A stretch of DNA of 64,000 nt. Source: Aphanomyces cochlioides. Its lineage: Eukaryota; Oomycota; Saprolegniomycetes; Saprolegniales; Verrucalvaceae. Shown piece by piece: positions 34,137 through 46,200 of the stretch; positions within the stretch are counted from its first letter, which is position 1, and each line of letters starts with the position of its first letter. A program made the translations under genes and the position numbers. Under the pieces are notes generated by a model. The model had not been told where the DNA came from. It was given only the letters and a program-made list of their open reading frames with translations, and made no database searches. The stretch is from contig JAHQRK010000009.1 of NCBI GenBank assembly GCA_019828595.1, forward strand, positions 620,001 to 684,000. The letters are read 5' to 3'.

Positions 34137-34606
34137 TGACATCATCTCTTATATTATAAGAGAGTGCAAAATTAAATGCATATGATTTGTTAAAAATAAT
34201 TATAACGTGATATGATTGGCTAGTCGATTTGCCCAGTCGATTCGATTCGCCAGGCAACTCCAAATTCGAATCGATTTGACAATACAAGAGCATCCAGATG
34301 ATTCACAACGGCCAACATCGCATTCTTGTCAAGTGATCATTAATACGTGGCAGTCTCAGCTCCCAGTTTACACAAATCGCCATTTGTGTAATCGTCCAAG
34401 GTCACTTTGCACACCATGTGGTCAACACTTAGAAGAAACCATACTCGACTTGAGTCAAGTGAAAGTGCCACTCGACTCGTCCGTCTAAATGCGTTTACAC
34501 CATCGACCAAGTCACGAAACAACGAACACGACTCGACGATGTTTGAACCATATCCTCCATGGCGATGGCATCGATCATTGTGAAATTTGACAAACAAATC
34601 AAACTC

Positions 34607-37600
34607 ATGTCAAAAAAGGAAAACTACGACGCACTCGCGACGCCTAGAGACGACGCCACTCAAGAGCATGCTTCCAAACCAACCCATGACAACATTGCGA
34701 TGCCGCCAGACCACTCGGACGACATCAATTTCTCTTTCATGTCCATGTACCGATATGCTGACACGATGGACAAAGTCCTCATGACCATCGGTCTCGTCAT
34801 GTCGGCCGTCAACGGAGCGGCCTTTCCACTCATGGCCATCATCTTTGGCGACTCGGTCAATGCCTTTGTCACTCCCATCGACTTTGACAAGGTGAACAAG
34901 GCCGCGCTGGACTTTTTGATTGTGGCTATTGCCCTCTTTGTCTCTGGCTATTGCTCGTACGCGTGCTTTGCCATCGCGGCGGAACGTCAAATGAAGAAGT
35001 TGCGAAGCGAAGGCTTGAAGCACATCATGTACCAAGAGATTGGATGGTACGACCAGCGGGACATCAGTGAGTTGGCGAGTCGCATCTCTGGGGATACGAT
35101 CAAGATCAAAGAAGGGATGGGGGAGAAGTTGGGGGAAGCGTTGCGCTTCTTCTGTCAGTTTGTGGCTGGGTATGCGATTGGGTTCACTCGTGGATGGAAT
35201 CTGACGTTGGCGATGGCTTGCGTCATGCCACTCATGGCTCTCTCGCTCACTCTGTTGGTCAAACGCCTCAAGGATAGCACTGTCCGCAGTCAAAATGTGT
35301 ATGCGGCTGCAGGGTCGGTGGCCGAAGAAGCCCTTGGAGCGATCCGCACGGTTGTCTCGCTCAACGGCGAAGAGCGAGCCATCTCCAAGTACTCGGAGCG
35401 AATTGCAAACGCGGAGACCGAATCGATCGGAGTGGTCAAGTTCATCTCGTTCGCGCTCGGTTGGTTCTTCATGTTCCACTGGCTCACGTATGTCATTGGT
35501 CTCTGGTACGGTGGCTGGCTTGTCTCCAAGCAGAATCATGCTGTCTCGGATCCTGGCACGGTCTTCAGTGTCTTTTATGGCGTTTTGCTTGGCACGATTT
35601 CGATCGCCCAAGTGTCTCCGAATCTCAACGCCGTCGCTGCAGCCAAAGGATCAGCCACTGCTCTTTTTGGCATTTTGGCTCGCAAGTCGCAAATCGATGC
35701 CTCCAATATGAACGGAGAAGTCCCTATGGAATGCCATGGTGTCATTGAAGCTCGCGACTTGCATTTCGCTTATCCGTCACGACCAGAAGATCCAATTCTC
35801 CGTGGATATTCATTGACCATCAAGAAGAGCGAGACGGTCGCCTTTGTCGGTGCTAGTGGCAGTGGCAAGAGTACGCTTGTGGCGTTGCTCGAACGCTTCT
35901 ATCAACCGACAAGTGGTGCGATCTATTTGGATGGTCGTGATATTTCGACTCTTCAACTCAAGTGGCTCCGCTCTCAAATTGGGTTGGTCTCTCAAGAACC
36001 TGTGCTCTTTGCCACGACTATCTTTCAAAACATTGCTGCTGGAGGCGAAAACATTTCTCGAGATCAAGTAATCGCCGCCGCCAAGCTGGCAAATGCTCAC
36101 GACTTCGTCATGGGTCTCCCTGAAGGATACGACACCATGTGTGGTGAAAAGGGAGCGAGTCTATCTGGTGGCCAGAAGCAGCGTGTGGCCATCGCTCGAG
36201 CTTTGGTCCGTCAGCCCAAGATCTTGGTCCTCGATGAAGCCACGAGTGCTCTTGACAATGAAAGCGAGCGAGTCGTCCAAGAAGCCATCAACAACTTGAT
36301 GGCTCATACGGACATGACGACGATTGTGATCGCCCATCGCTTGAGCACGATTCGCACGGCTGACAAGATTGCCGTCATCTCCAACGGTGTCGTGGCTGAA
36401 CTTGGTTGTCATGACGAATTGATGAAACTTGAAAATGGCTTTTATCGATCCTTGGTCCTCACTCAGACTGGCACCTCCTCGGATGACAACCATGACAAAG
36501 AAGACAACGTGGTCACACTCGACGATGGCAACCACGACACCAGTGTTGTCGCCAAGCACAATATCAATCATACCAATTCAAAGAAAGTGTCTGACACCTC
36601 CAGTGGTGCTCCACAGCAAGTCGACCTCAGCCGCATCTTTGCATTGACCAAGCCCGAACGCTCTCTCTTCATCCTCGGCATCGCCTCGTGTTTGCTGCAA
36701 GGCGTGTCGAATCCTGGTGTCTCGCTTATCATCTCGAGGGTCATCAACGACATGAACAAACACTACGCCGTCTATCTCGAGTCTGGTAAGCAAGACTCGG
36801 ACGCCCTCACGGCCTTGTACGACAACGTCTCCCATCTCTCCTACATCTTTGTCGGCGTCGCCGTCGCCATGTTCTTCGTCGGCTTTATCAATACGTACAC
36901 CTTTCGCATCGTGGCGGAGAAGCTCACGTCTCGACTCCGCAACATGCATTTCCAAGCCTTGATGCACCAAGACATTGGTTTCTTTGATCTTCCTGGGAAT
37001 ACGACGGGTGCGCTCACTGCCGACTTGTCCACGCACGCAACCAAAGTGGTCGTTATCGCGGGGGACAATCAAGCCAAGGTGCTCCAAGCTGTCTTTACGA
37101 TCTTGTCGGCGTTTGTGATTGCCTTTGTGTTTGGGAGCTGGCAATTGTCGTTGGTCATGGCTGCTACATTCCCTCTCTTGCTCGTTGGTGCATGGACTCG
37201 TGCGAATCACATGAAGGACGGCGTCATCTCGGACGACTTGGCCGACTCGGGTTCCGTTGCGACGGAAGCCATCACGAATGCTCGCACCATCACGGCATTT
37301 GGATTGCAACAAGACTTTATCGCTCGCTACAATGCTCTGCTGGAGAAACCTCTTCGCCAAGGCTCCAAGATGGCTCACATCAATGGCCTCTTCAATGGTT
37401 TCTCTGGTTTCTCCACCTTTGCAGTCTATGCTTTGGTCTTTTGGTACGGCGCGCGGCTGATCAACAATGGCAGTATTGATTTCAAGCAGCTCATGAACAC
37501 TCTGATGGCGATCATGATGGCATCGCAAGCACTTGGTCACACTGTCAGTCACATGGGCGATGTGGATGCAGCCAAGACTTCTGCCGCCAAGATCTTTTCC

Positions 37601-38419
37601 ATTGTCGATCGCAAGTCTCTCGTTGACTCTGCTGCCAGTCAGGGTATCAAACCTGACGGAGCGACTGGCCGCATTGAGTTCAAGGATGTCTTTTTCAACT
37701 ATCCATCTCGACCTGATGTCAAAGTCCTTCGTCATTACGACTTGACCATCGAGCCTGGTCAGACCGTGGCTTTCTGTGGTCCCAGTGGCGGTGGCAAGAG
37801 TACTTGCGTCGCTTTGCTCGAACGATTCTACAATCCAACGTCGGGAAGCATCACTTTGGACGGTCGTGACATCTCAACCCTCAACTTGCACTGGTTGCGA
37901 TCTCAAATTGGTTTGGTCGGTCAAGAGCCCGTCTTGTTCGTTGGCAGCATTGCTGAAAACATCGCGAGCGGCATTTCCGACTCTGTTCCCTCTACTGACT
38001 TGCAAGAGCGTGTCGAAGAAGCTGCCAAGATGGCCAATGCCCACAACTTTATCATGCAATTCCCTGACGGCTACCAGACTCAAGTAGGTTTGAAGGGGGA
38101 ACAATTGTCTGGTGGTCAGAAGCAACGTATTGCGATTGCTCGTGCGATCATGAAGAACCCAAGTATTTTGTTGTTGGATGAAGCCACAAGCGCACTCGAC
38201 TCTGAATCTGAAAAGGTTGTGCAAGAAGCATTGGACAAGTTGTTGGCAGCCAAAGGTCGCACGACGATTGTGATTGCCCATCGCTTGTCGACGATCCGCA
38301 ATGCCGACAAGATCTGCGTCGTCAGCGGCGGTCGCATCGCTGAACAAGGCACACACGACGAACTCCTGAAGCACAACGGCATCTACACTCGCTTGGTTCA
38401 ATCCAACAAGAAGCATTAA
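34607..38419 (+). CDS. ABCB full transporter, intact, right-arm copy
   Basis: The predicted protein is identical to the left-arm gene at 26967-30779 (1270 aa, start MSKKENYDALATP). Both nucleotide-binding domains carry complete Walker A, Q-loop, signature, Walker B and H-loop motifs. An in-frame ATG at 34559 is possible but less likely. Because at least 220 bp upstream (34363-34606) are also shared with the left arm, the proximal promoters of the two copies are the same; more distal sequence differs and could separate their expression. Confidence 0.95.
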   Translation: MSKKENYDALATPRDDATQEHASKPTHDNIAMPPDHSDDINFSFMSMYRYADTMDKVLMTIGLVMSAVNGAAFPLMAIIFGDSVNAFVTPIDFDKVNKAALDFLIVAIALFVSGYCSYACFAIAAERQMKKLRSEGLKHIMYQEIGWYDQRDISELASRISGDTIKIKEGMGEKLGEALRFFCQFVAGYAIGFTRGWNLTLAMACVMPLMALSLTLLVKRLKDSTVRSQNVYAAAGSVAEEALGAIRTVVSLNGEERAISKYSERIANAETESIGVVKFISFALGWFFMFHWLTYVIGLWYGGWLVSKQNHAVSDPGTVFSVFYGVLLGTISIAQVSPNLNAVAAAKGSATALFGILARKSQIDASNMNGEVPMECHGVIEARDLHFAYPSRPEDPILRGYSLTIKKSETVAFVGASGSGKSTLVALLERFYQPTSGAIYLDGRDISTLQLKWLRSQIGLVSQEPVLFATTIFQNIAAGGENISRDQVIAAAKLANAHDFVMGLPEGYDTMCGEKGASLSGGQKQRVAIARALVRQPKILVLDEATSALDNESERVVQEAINNLMAHTDMTTIVIAHRLSTIRTADKIAVISNGVVAELGCHDELMKLENGFYRSLVLTQTGTSSDDNHDKEDNVVTLDDGNHDTSVVAKHNINHTNSKKVSDTSSGAPQQVDLSRIFALTKPERSLFILGIASCLLQGVSNPGVSLIISRVINDMNKHYAVYLESGKQDSDALTALYDNVSHLSYIFVGVAVAMFFVGFINTYTFRIVAEKLTSRLRNMHFQALMHQDIGFFDLPGNTTGALTADLSTHATKVVVIAGDNQAKVLQAVFTILSAFVIAFVFGSWQLSLVMAATFPLLLVGAWTRANHMKDGVISDDLADSGSVATEAITNARTITAFGLQQDFIARYNALLEKPLRQGSKMAHINGLFNGFSGFSTFAVYALVFWYGARLINNGSIDFKQLMNTLMAIMMASQALGHTVSHMGDVDAAKTSAAKIFSIVDRKSLVDSAASQGIKPDGATGRIEFKDVFFNYPSRPDVKVLRHYDLTIEPGQTVAFCGPSGGGKSTCVALLERFYNPTSGSITLDGRDISTLNLHWLRSQIGLVGQEPVLFVGSIAENIASGISDSVPSTDLQERVEEAAKMANAHNFIMQFPDGYQTQVGLKGEQLSGGQKQRIAIARAIMKNPSILLLDEATSALDSESEKVVQEALDKLLAAKGRTTIVIAHRLSTIRNADKICVVSGGRIAEQGTHDELLKHNGIYTRLVQSNKKH

Positions 38420-39043
38420 GGGCCATAGATAGAGATATGAATAAAGAACAGACTTTGTATATTTCTTTCATCTGAACCTTGGCAACCCTCTTCGACACAC
38501 TCGCTATGATGTTGAGTGTGTGTGATCTGCTGTAGAATGATGTTGCTCAGGCTGGCCTCATGGTTGTAACTTGGAGATGGCTCGAGTGTTATTCCACAAT
38601 CTCGGCTTCTCGTTGCTCCTAAAAGCCACAAGGCGGTTCAACGTCGATAGTTCAAACGATGATAATGTCATCCCTCGAGTCAGGTGGGGGCAAATTGAGA
38701 GATTTTATATTTACTGCAGCAAGTTGATTCGAGGGGGAAGTATACGTCGGGTCTTAGATCATCTGCAGTGTCATCTCTTTGCCAACTAGAGGCTTTGACA
38801 TGCGCTGTGAGTCCTTGGATTGTTCAACATATCCGAGAGTTTACACCACTCGATGCGCGGATAATCATGGAGACGCCCATCATTCCACTTTCTATTGTGA
38901 GGATTGAAGGTCAATGGTACTCACTCTGACTTCAAATTAGGAACAACTGCAAAGTGAACAGTCGGATGCGATTATGGGCTCCTTTTCGCATGCAATTCTC
39001 GCCATTAAAGCCATTCTGCAATCAGACAAAGCTCTAGCAAGCC
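38420..39043. other. intergenic region between ABCB copies, right arm
   Basis: Mirror image of 26343-26966. No gene is recognised. It probably contains the promoter of the 39044 copy. Confidence 0.45.
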
Positions 39044-42000
39044 ATGACAGCGACGGAAACTTACGACACCCTAACCACGCCCAAAGACGATGCGAATCAA
39101 GAGTTTGCTTCCAAACCAACCCATGACAACATTGCGATGCCGCCAGACCACTCGGACGACATCAATTTCTCTTTCATGTCCATGTACCGATATGCTGACA
39201 CGATGGACAAAGTCCTCATGACCATCGGTCTCGTCATGTCGGCCGTCAACGGAGCGGCCTTTCCACTCATGGCCATCATCTTTGGCGACTCGGTCAATGC
39301 CTTTGTCACTCCCATCGACTTTGACAAGGTGAACAAGGCCGCGCTGGACTTTTTGATTGTGGCTATTGCCCTCTTTGTCTCTGGCTATTGCTCGTACGCG
39401 TGCTTTGCCATCGCGGCGGAACGTCAAATGAAGAAGTTGCGAAGCGAAGGCTTGAAGCACATCATGTACCAAGAGATTGGATGGTACGACCAGCGGGACA
39501 TCAGTGAGTTGGCGAGTCGCATCTCTGGGGATACGATCAAGATCAAAGAAGGGATGGGGAGAAGTTGGGGGAAGCGTTGCGCTTCTTCTGTCAGTTTGTG
39601 GCTGGGTATGCGATTGGGTTCACTCGTGGATGGAATCTGACGTTGGCGATGGCTTGCGTCATGCCACTCATGGCTCTCTCCCTTGGTCTCTTGATCAAGC
39701 GCCTCAGTGCAAGCTCAGAGCGCAGTCAGAAGGTCTACGCTTCAGCAGGTTCAGTTGCCGAAGAAGCCCTTGGAGCGATCCGCACGGTCGTCTCGCTCAA
39801 TGGGCAAGAACAAGTGGTCTCAAAATACGCGCAGAAAATCGCCGAAGCGGAGGTTGAAGCGATTCTCGTGGTCAAGTTTGTTTCGTTTTGTCTTGGCTGG
39901 TTCTTCATGTTCATGTGGTTCACGTATGCGATCGGTCTCTGGTACGGTGGCTGGCTTATCTCGAAGCAGAATCATGCAGTCTCGGATCCTGGCACGGTCT
40001 TCAGTGTCTTTTATGGCGTCTTGCTCGGCACGATGTCTTTGGCACAAGTGGCTCCCAACGCAAATGCTGTAGCGGTTGCCAAAGGTTCATCCACAGCTCT
40101 CTTTAGCATTTTAGCTCGCAAGTCTCAAATTGATGCTTCCGACTTGGGTGGGGAAGGCCCAGCAACGTGCGAAGGCAACATTGACGTCCGCGACGTGTAT
40201 TTCACGTATCCGTCACGACCAGAAGATCCAATTCTCCGTGGTTATTCATTGACCATCAAGAAGAGCGAGACGGTCGCCTTTGTCGGTGCTAGTGGCAGTG
40301 GCAAGAGTACACTCGTCGCATTGCTCGAACGCTTCTATCAACCTACCAGTGGTGCGATCTATTTGGATGGTCGTGATATTTCGACTCTTCAACTCAAGTG
40401 GCTCCGCTCTCAAATTGGGTTGGTCTCTCAAGAACCTGTGCTCTTTGCCACGACAGTCTTTGAAAACATTGCAGCTGGAGGCGACAACATCACCCAAGAC
40501 CAAGTGATTGCTGCTGCCAAGCGGGCGAATGCTCATGACTTCATCATGGGTCTCCCTGAAGGTTACGACACCATGTGTGGTGAAAAGGGAGCGAGTCTAT
40601 CTGGTGGCCAGAAGCAGCGTGTGGCCATCGCTCGAGCTTTGGTCCGTCAGCCCAAGATCTTGGTCCTCGATGAAGCCACGAGTGCTCTTGACAATGAAAG
40701 CGAGCGAGTTGTCCAAGAAGCCATCAACAACTTGATGGCTCATACGGACATGACGACGATTGTGATCGCCCATCGCTTGAGCACGATTCGCACGGCTGAC
40801 AAGATTGCCGTCATCTCCAAAGGCGTCGTGGCTGAACTTGGACGTCACAACGAACTGATGGAATTGGAAAATGGATTCTATCGATCGTTGGTAATAGCTC
40901 AATCTACTTCATCCACGGACGACGAATCAATCCAAGATGGGCGTCGAGCTGCACCTGCACTAGCAGGAAGGGATAGTGATGCAGTTAACGTGGCACGACA
41001 AGTCAGCATGTCCAAGTTGGAAGCCAAAATTTTCCCCACTGGTGTCGAAGTGCCTGAATCGGAAGTCAAGTTGAGTCGCATCTTTGAACTGTCCAAGCCA
41101 GAGCAGCCTCTCTTCCTGGTTGGTGTCGTCGCTTGTTTGCTTCAAGGGATCGCAATGCCTGGCGTCTCGCTCATCATCTCCAAAGTCGTCAGCGATATGA
41201 GCAAGCATTACTCCGTCTACCTCCAGTCTGGAAAGCTTCATTCAGACGCACTCACTGCATTGTACGACGATGTCTCGCACTCCGCGTACATCTTTCTCGG
41301 TGTCGCTGTCGCCATGTTCTTCATCGGGAGTATTCAGACGTACTGCTTCCTTGTGTACGCTGAAAAGCTCACGACTCGCCTGCGCCACTTGCATTTTCAA
41401 GGGCTGATGCGCCAAGACATGACCTTCTTTGATCTTCCTGGGCACACAACTGGCGCACTGACGGCGGACTTGTCGACCCAAGCTGCCAAAGTCGTTGTCA
41501 TCGCTGGACAGAACCAAGCAAAGGCGCTCCAGGCTGTCTTTATCATTGCCACTGCATTCGTCATTGCGTTTGCATTCGGTAGCTGGCAATTGACGCTGGT
41601 CATGGCCGCGACGTTCCCTCTCTTGATCGTCGGCGCATGGACTCAAGCTAGCCAAATGACGGGGAAGAATACCTCCGACGACTTGGCCAACTCTGGCGCC
41701 GTGGCCACAGAAGCTATCACGAATGCCAGGACGATCGCCGCTTTTGGATTGCAGTCAGAGATTGCAAGTCGCTATAATGCGCTCTTGGAAGAACCTCAGA
41801 GGCAAGGCAAGAGGAAAGCTCACGTCAGCGGCCTCTTCAATGGCTTTTCGGGCTTTTCTTCCTTTGCAGTCTATGCTTTGGTCTTTTGGTACGGCGCTCG
41901 ACTGATGAACGATGGCAGTATTGACTTCAAGCAACTTATGAACTCTCTCATGGCGATCATGATGGCATCCGAAAGCCTTGGACACACTGCTAGCCACATG

Positions 42001-42864
42001 GGAGACGTCTATGCTGCCAAACGAGCTGCTGCCAAGATCTTCTCCATTCTTGACCGAAAACCTCTCATTGACTCCACCTCAGAGGAAGGTGTCAATCCAA
42101 GCTCCGTCAGTGGCCGCATTGAGTTCAAGGATGTCTTTTTCAACTATCCATCTCGACCTGATGTCAAAGTCCTTCGTCATTACGACTTGACCATTGAGCC
42201 TGGTCAGACCGTGGCTTTCTGTGGTCCCAGCGGTGGTGGTAAGAGTACTTGCGTCGCTTTGCTCGAACGCTTCTACAATCCAACGTCGGGAAGCATCACT
42301 TTGGACGGTCGTGACATCTCAACCCTCAACTTGCACTGGTTGCGATCTCAAATTGGTTTGGTCGGTCAAGAGCCCGTCTTGTTCGTTGGCAGCATTGCTG
42401 AAAACATCGCGAGCGGCATTTCCGACTCTGTTCCCTCTACTGACTTGCAAGAGCGTGTCGAAGAAGCTGCCAAGATGGCCAATGCCCACAACTTTATCAT
42501 GCAATTCCCTGACGGCTACCAGACTCAAGTAGGTTTGAAGGGGGAACAATTGTCTGGTGGTCAGAAGCAACGTATTGCGATTGCTCGTGCGATCATGAAG
42601 AACCCAAGTATTTTGTTGTTGGATGAAGCCACAAGCGCACTCGACTCTGAATCTGAAAAGGTTGTGCAAGAAGCATTGGACAAGTTGTTGGCAGCCAAAG
42701 GTCGCACGACGATTGTGATTGCCCATCGCTTGTCGACGATCCGCAATGCCGACAAGATCTGCGTCGTCAGCGGCGGTCGCATCGCTGAACAAGGCACACA
42801 CGACGAACTCCTGAAGCACAACGGCATCTACACTCGCTTGGTTCAATCCAACAAGAAGCATTAG
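39044..42864 (+). pseudogene. ABCB full transporter broken by one frameshift, right-arm copy
   Basis: Counterpart of 22520-26342 but broken at a different point. A G-run at 39556 has four G where the left arm (complement of 25826-25830) and the paralogues have five, inside the KEGMGEKLGEALRF segment of TMD1. The frame from MTATETYDTLTTPK therefore ends near 39640, and the rest (39565-42864, 1099 codons) is open with intact NBD1, TMD2 and NBD2 motifs. The region that is shifted in the left copy is normal here (RPEDPILRGYS). A homopolymer length difference is a typical sequencing or assembly error, so the gene may in truth be intact at about 1273 aa. Confidence 0.88.
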
Positions 42865-43203
42865 CAGTCGAATGATAGCGTACATATCTCATCTTGCATT
42901 TCGTCAATACATTTTCGTCTGTTCTGTTCCTGGGCGTTTGATTCATACAGCGTCACGGCGGCAGGCTTGGTGGCGACTCCAACCAGCGATCAATTTGAGG
43001 CAATCTATGCACCAACTGCTTCCTAACGAACAGACTTGATGGAGTCTCTGTCAAGTTGATTGTCTTGCTCGAGTCGTACAAACTACTGCAAGACGGGGAT
43101 CGACGAGACGGGTGTTTGGAACAATCCTCAGCTTACTTTCAACCCATGAGACAAACAAAATGACACGGAGGAGTTTATGAACACATTCGCAGTCTCTGCC
43201 TCC
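42865..43203. other. intergenic spacer, right arm
   Basis: Mirror image of 22181-22519, between the 3' ends of two convergent ABCB copies. No gene is seen. Confidence 0.5.
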
Positions 43204-46200
43204 TCAATGTTGATTCACGATTGAGAGAACAACTCGCTTGAAAATCCCGTTGAGTTCCATGAGCTCATCGTACGAGCCTTCTTCTACGACACGGCCATGA
43301 CTGACGACGCATATTTTGTCAACCTTCTGCATGGTCGACAAACGTTGTGGCAACACAATCGTTGTACGATTTCCTAACGCCAAGAGTGTGTCCCATGCCT
43401 CTTGGAATTCTTCTTCCGAGTCGAGTGCGTTCGTGGCTTCTTCCAAAAGCAAGATGCTCGGGCTCTTGATGATCGCACGGGCGATGGCAATGCGTTGCTT
43501 TTGACCACCAGACAATTGTTCCCCCTTCAAACCCACTTGCGTCTGGTAGCCGTCAGGGAATTGCATGATAAAGTTGTGGGCATTGGCCATCTTGGCAGCT
43601 TCTTCGACACGTTCTTGCAAGTCGGGAAGGCTAGCATAGTCCGATAGACCACTCGGCGAGATGGATAGTTGAAAGAGACATCTTGGAACTCGATGCGGCC
43701 CGTCGCTCGTTCAGAGATCGAGCTTTCTTCCATACTGGAGTCAATGAGAGGCTCGCGGTTCGTAATGGAGAAGATCCTGGAGGCAGCTCTCTTTCGTCCA
43801 TGGACGTCGTCAGGTCCTTGGTCAAGCGCTTGAGCTAGAATTATGATGGGAACGAGAGAGTTCAAAACTTGGCTCAAGCGACCACGCCGTCGCTAACCAA
43901 TGCACCGCCGTACCAGCAAACCAAAGCGCATAGCAGGCACGCAGAGCATCCAATGAGTTCGCTGAAGAGGGCATTCGCATGGGCAGTCCAGGAATGGAAT
44001 TGACCATTCGACTCGAACAATCCATTGAGCCGTGTGAGCAAGCCGTCTTGGAGGCTAAATGCCACGACAGTCCTGACATTCAAGACAGCATCTGTCACCA
44101 TGACATCACAGCGAGACCTCTGCACTTCGTGTCTCCGTCCTAGGCTTTCCTTGAGCCAAGCACCACCGAGAAAGAGGGCGACAGCCACAGACAGGAGCAA
44201 CGCCAACTGCCAGATCCCAAAGAGAAAGGCCATCAAGAGAGCTGCAAGGATGGCAGTGTACCTTTGAATCACTCTCTCTCTCGCTCATGTCTAGCCGCTG
44301 AAGCAACTTTGGTTACGAGCGTGGATAGTTCAGCTGTGAGTTCGCTTGGTGTGTTTCCAGGCTGGTCGAAGAAACCAATATCCTGATGGGGCAGGGCTTG
44401 AAAAAACAAACTTCGCAGCCGACTTGAAAGCTTTTCCGTCATGAGGATAGAAATGTACATGCTGCTGCAGCTCAACAGCGAGACAACCACGGAGAGCGCA
44501 ATAAAGATGTAGACCGAGAGAGAAACGCCGTCGTACAAGGCGGAGAGCGCATCAGGGCACGCTTTCCAGACAGTAAGATAGTCACCATAATGCTTGATCG
44601 TACCGCTGACAATGTTGGAACAGACGAGGACAATGCCAGAGAGCATGAACCATTCAAGCGAATTCAAGACTACATGGAGAAGAGCTAGAAATTGGTTCGT
44701 CTCGAAAGAAGAGATGAAACGATTCAAATCAACTTGAGGCATTTCAACAGCACTTTCATGCTGCAAGTCACTTGCTTGCTTGTCGTTCAAGGCTTCAGAA
44801 ATACCTTGGCGACCTTCCTCATTGGCATGGACCCATGCATCCACGTCGAGTCGATATCTTCCATTTTCATTTTGCATCAACTCCTCATGACGGCCAACTT
44901 CAGCCACGACACCGTTCGAGATGACAGCAATCTTGTCAGCACTGCGGATGGTGTTCAAGCTATTTGTGACCACAATCGTCGTCATGTTGGTGTGAGCAAT
45001 CAAGTTGTTGGTTGCGCCTTCGTTAACTGAGTTTGTGGCCTCGTCGAGGATGAATATCTTGGGTTGACGGACCAAAGCACGAGCGATGACCACGCGTTGC
45101 GTCTGCCCTCCAGATAGAGTGGCTCCCTTTTCACCACACATGGTGTCGTAGCCGTCAGGGAGACCCATGATGAAGTCGTGAGCATTCGCGAGCTTGGCGG
45201 CAGCAATCACTTGGTCTTGGGTGATGGTGTCACCTCCAGCAGCAATGTTTTCAAAGACTGTCGTGGCAAAGAGCACAGGTTCTTGAGAGACCAACCCAAT
45301 TTGAGAGCGGAGCCACTTGAGTTGAAGAGTCGAAATATCACGACCATCCAAATAGATCGCACCACTGGTAGGTTGATAGAAGCGCTCAAGCAATGCGACG
45401 AGCGTACTCCTGCCACTGCCACTCCACCGACAAAGGCGACCGTCTCGCCTTTGTTGATCGTCAAAGAATAGCCACGGAGAATCGGATCGTTTGGTCGAGA
45501 AGGATACGCCAAATGGACATCACTAAACTCAATGCTGCCATCACAATCACTTGGGACTTCTCCAATCAAACATAGATCATCTTGTGGTTGTTGGTCAATA
45601 ATTTTGAGGAGTGCAAAAAGAGTTTCTTGAGCAGAGTCGGCATATTTGAAAGCCATCGCAGCCTTCGCAATCGAAGACGTACCGGGCAACATAAGACAGA
45701 AGACGGAGACAAATGTGCCAGGATTGGAGATGCCGTTGTTCTGCACCGAGATGAGCCAACCGCCGTACCAAATCCCAATTGCAAAGCCAAGTAGCATGGC
45801 CATGTAGTTCCAACCAGTCCCAAAGCAGACATACTGGGCAAATGCGATGGTGTCTTGTGCATACTTTGCCGTGTATTCAGAGTATTTTGTAGTCGCTCAA
45901 GCTTCACCATTGAGAGAGACAAGAGTGCGAATGCTGCGGATAGACTCTTCCGCAAGATTTGTTGCGCCCTTCTCGACATTTTTTCGGTGAGCGACGATTT
46001 CCATTATTCGCTTCATCGCCAGCATCGACATCAAAGTAATGATGACGACAAATAGAACGAAAGAGCACGTTGTGATAAGCACCAAGCTCCATTCGAGTGA
46101 AATTCCCATGCAGTAACATGCTAGAAAGCGGCAGACCAAACACGAGACTTGGCTGAGTGTATCGCTCACTCGTTTCGTAATCTTCACCATCGAATCGTCC

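Larger units (their letters stand above)
34363..44720. repeat. right arm of the giant inverted repeat
   Basis: 10,358 bp, the reverse complement of 20664-31023. The inner edge lies next to a mirror copy of the 24-nt hairpin (34368-34391). The outer edge at 44720 falls in the middle of an ABCB pseudogene that continues without a break to 46530. This arm therefore appears to be the original locus and the left arm the derived copy. Confidence 0.95.
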
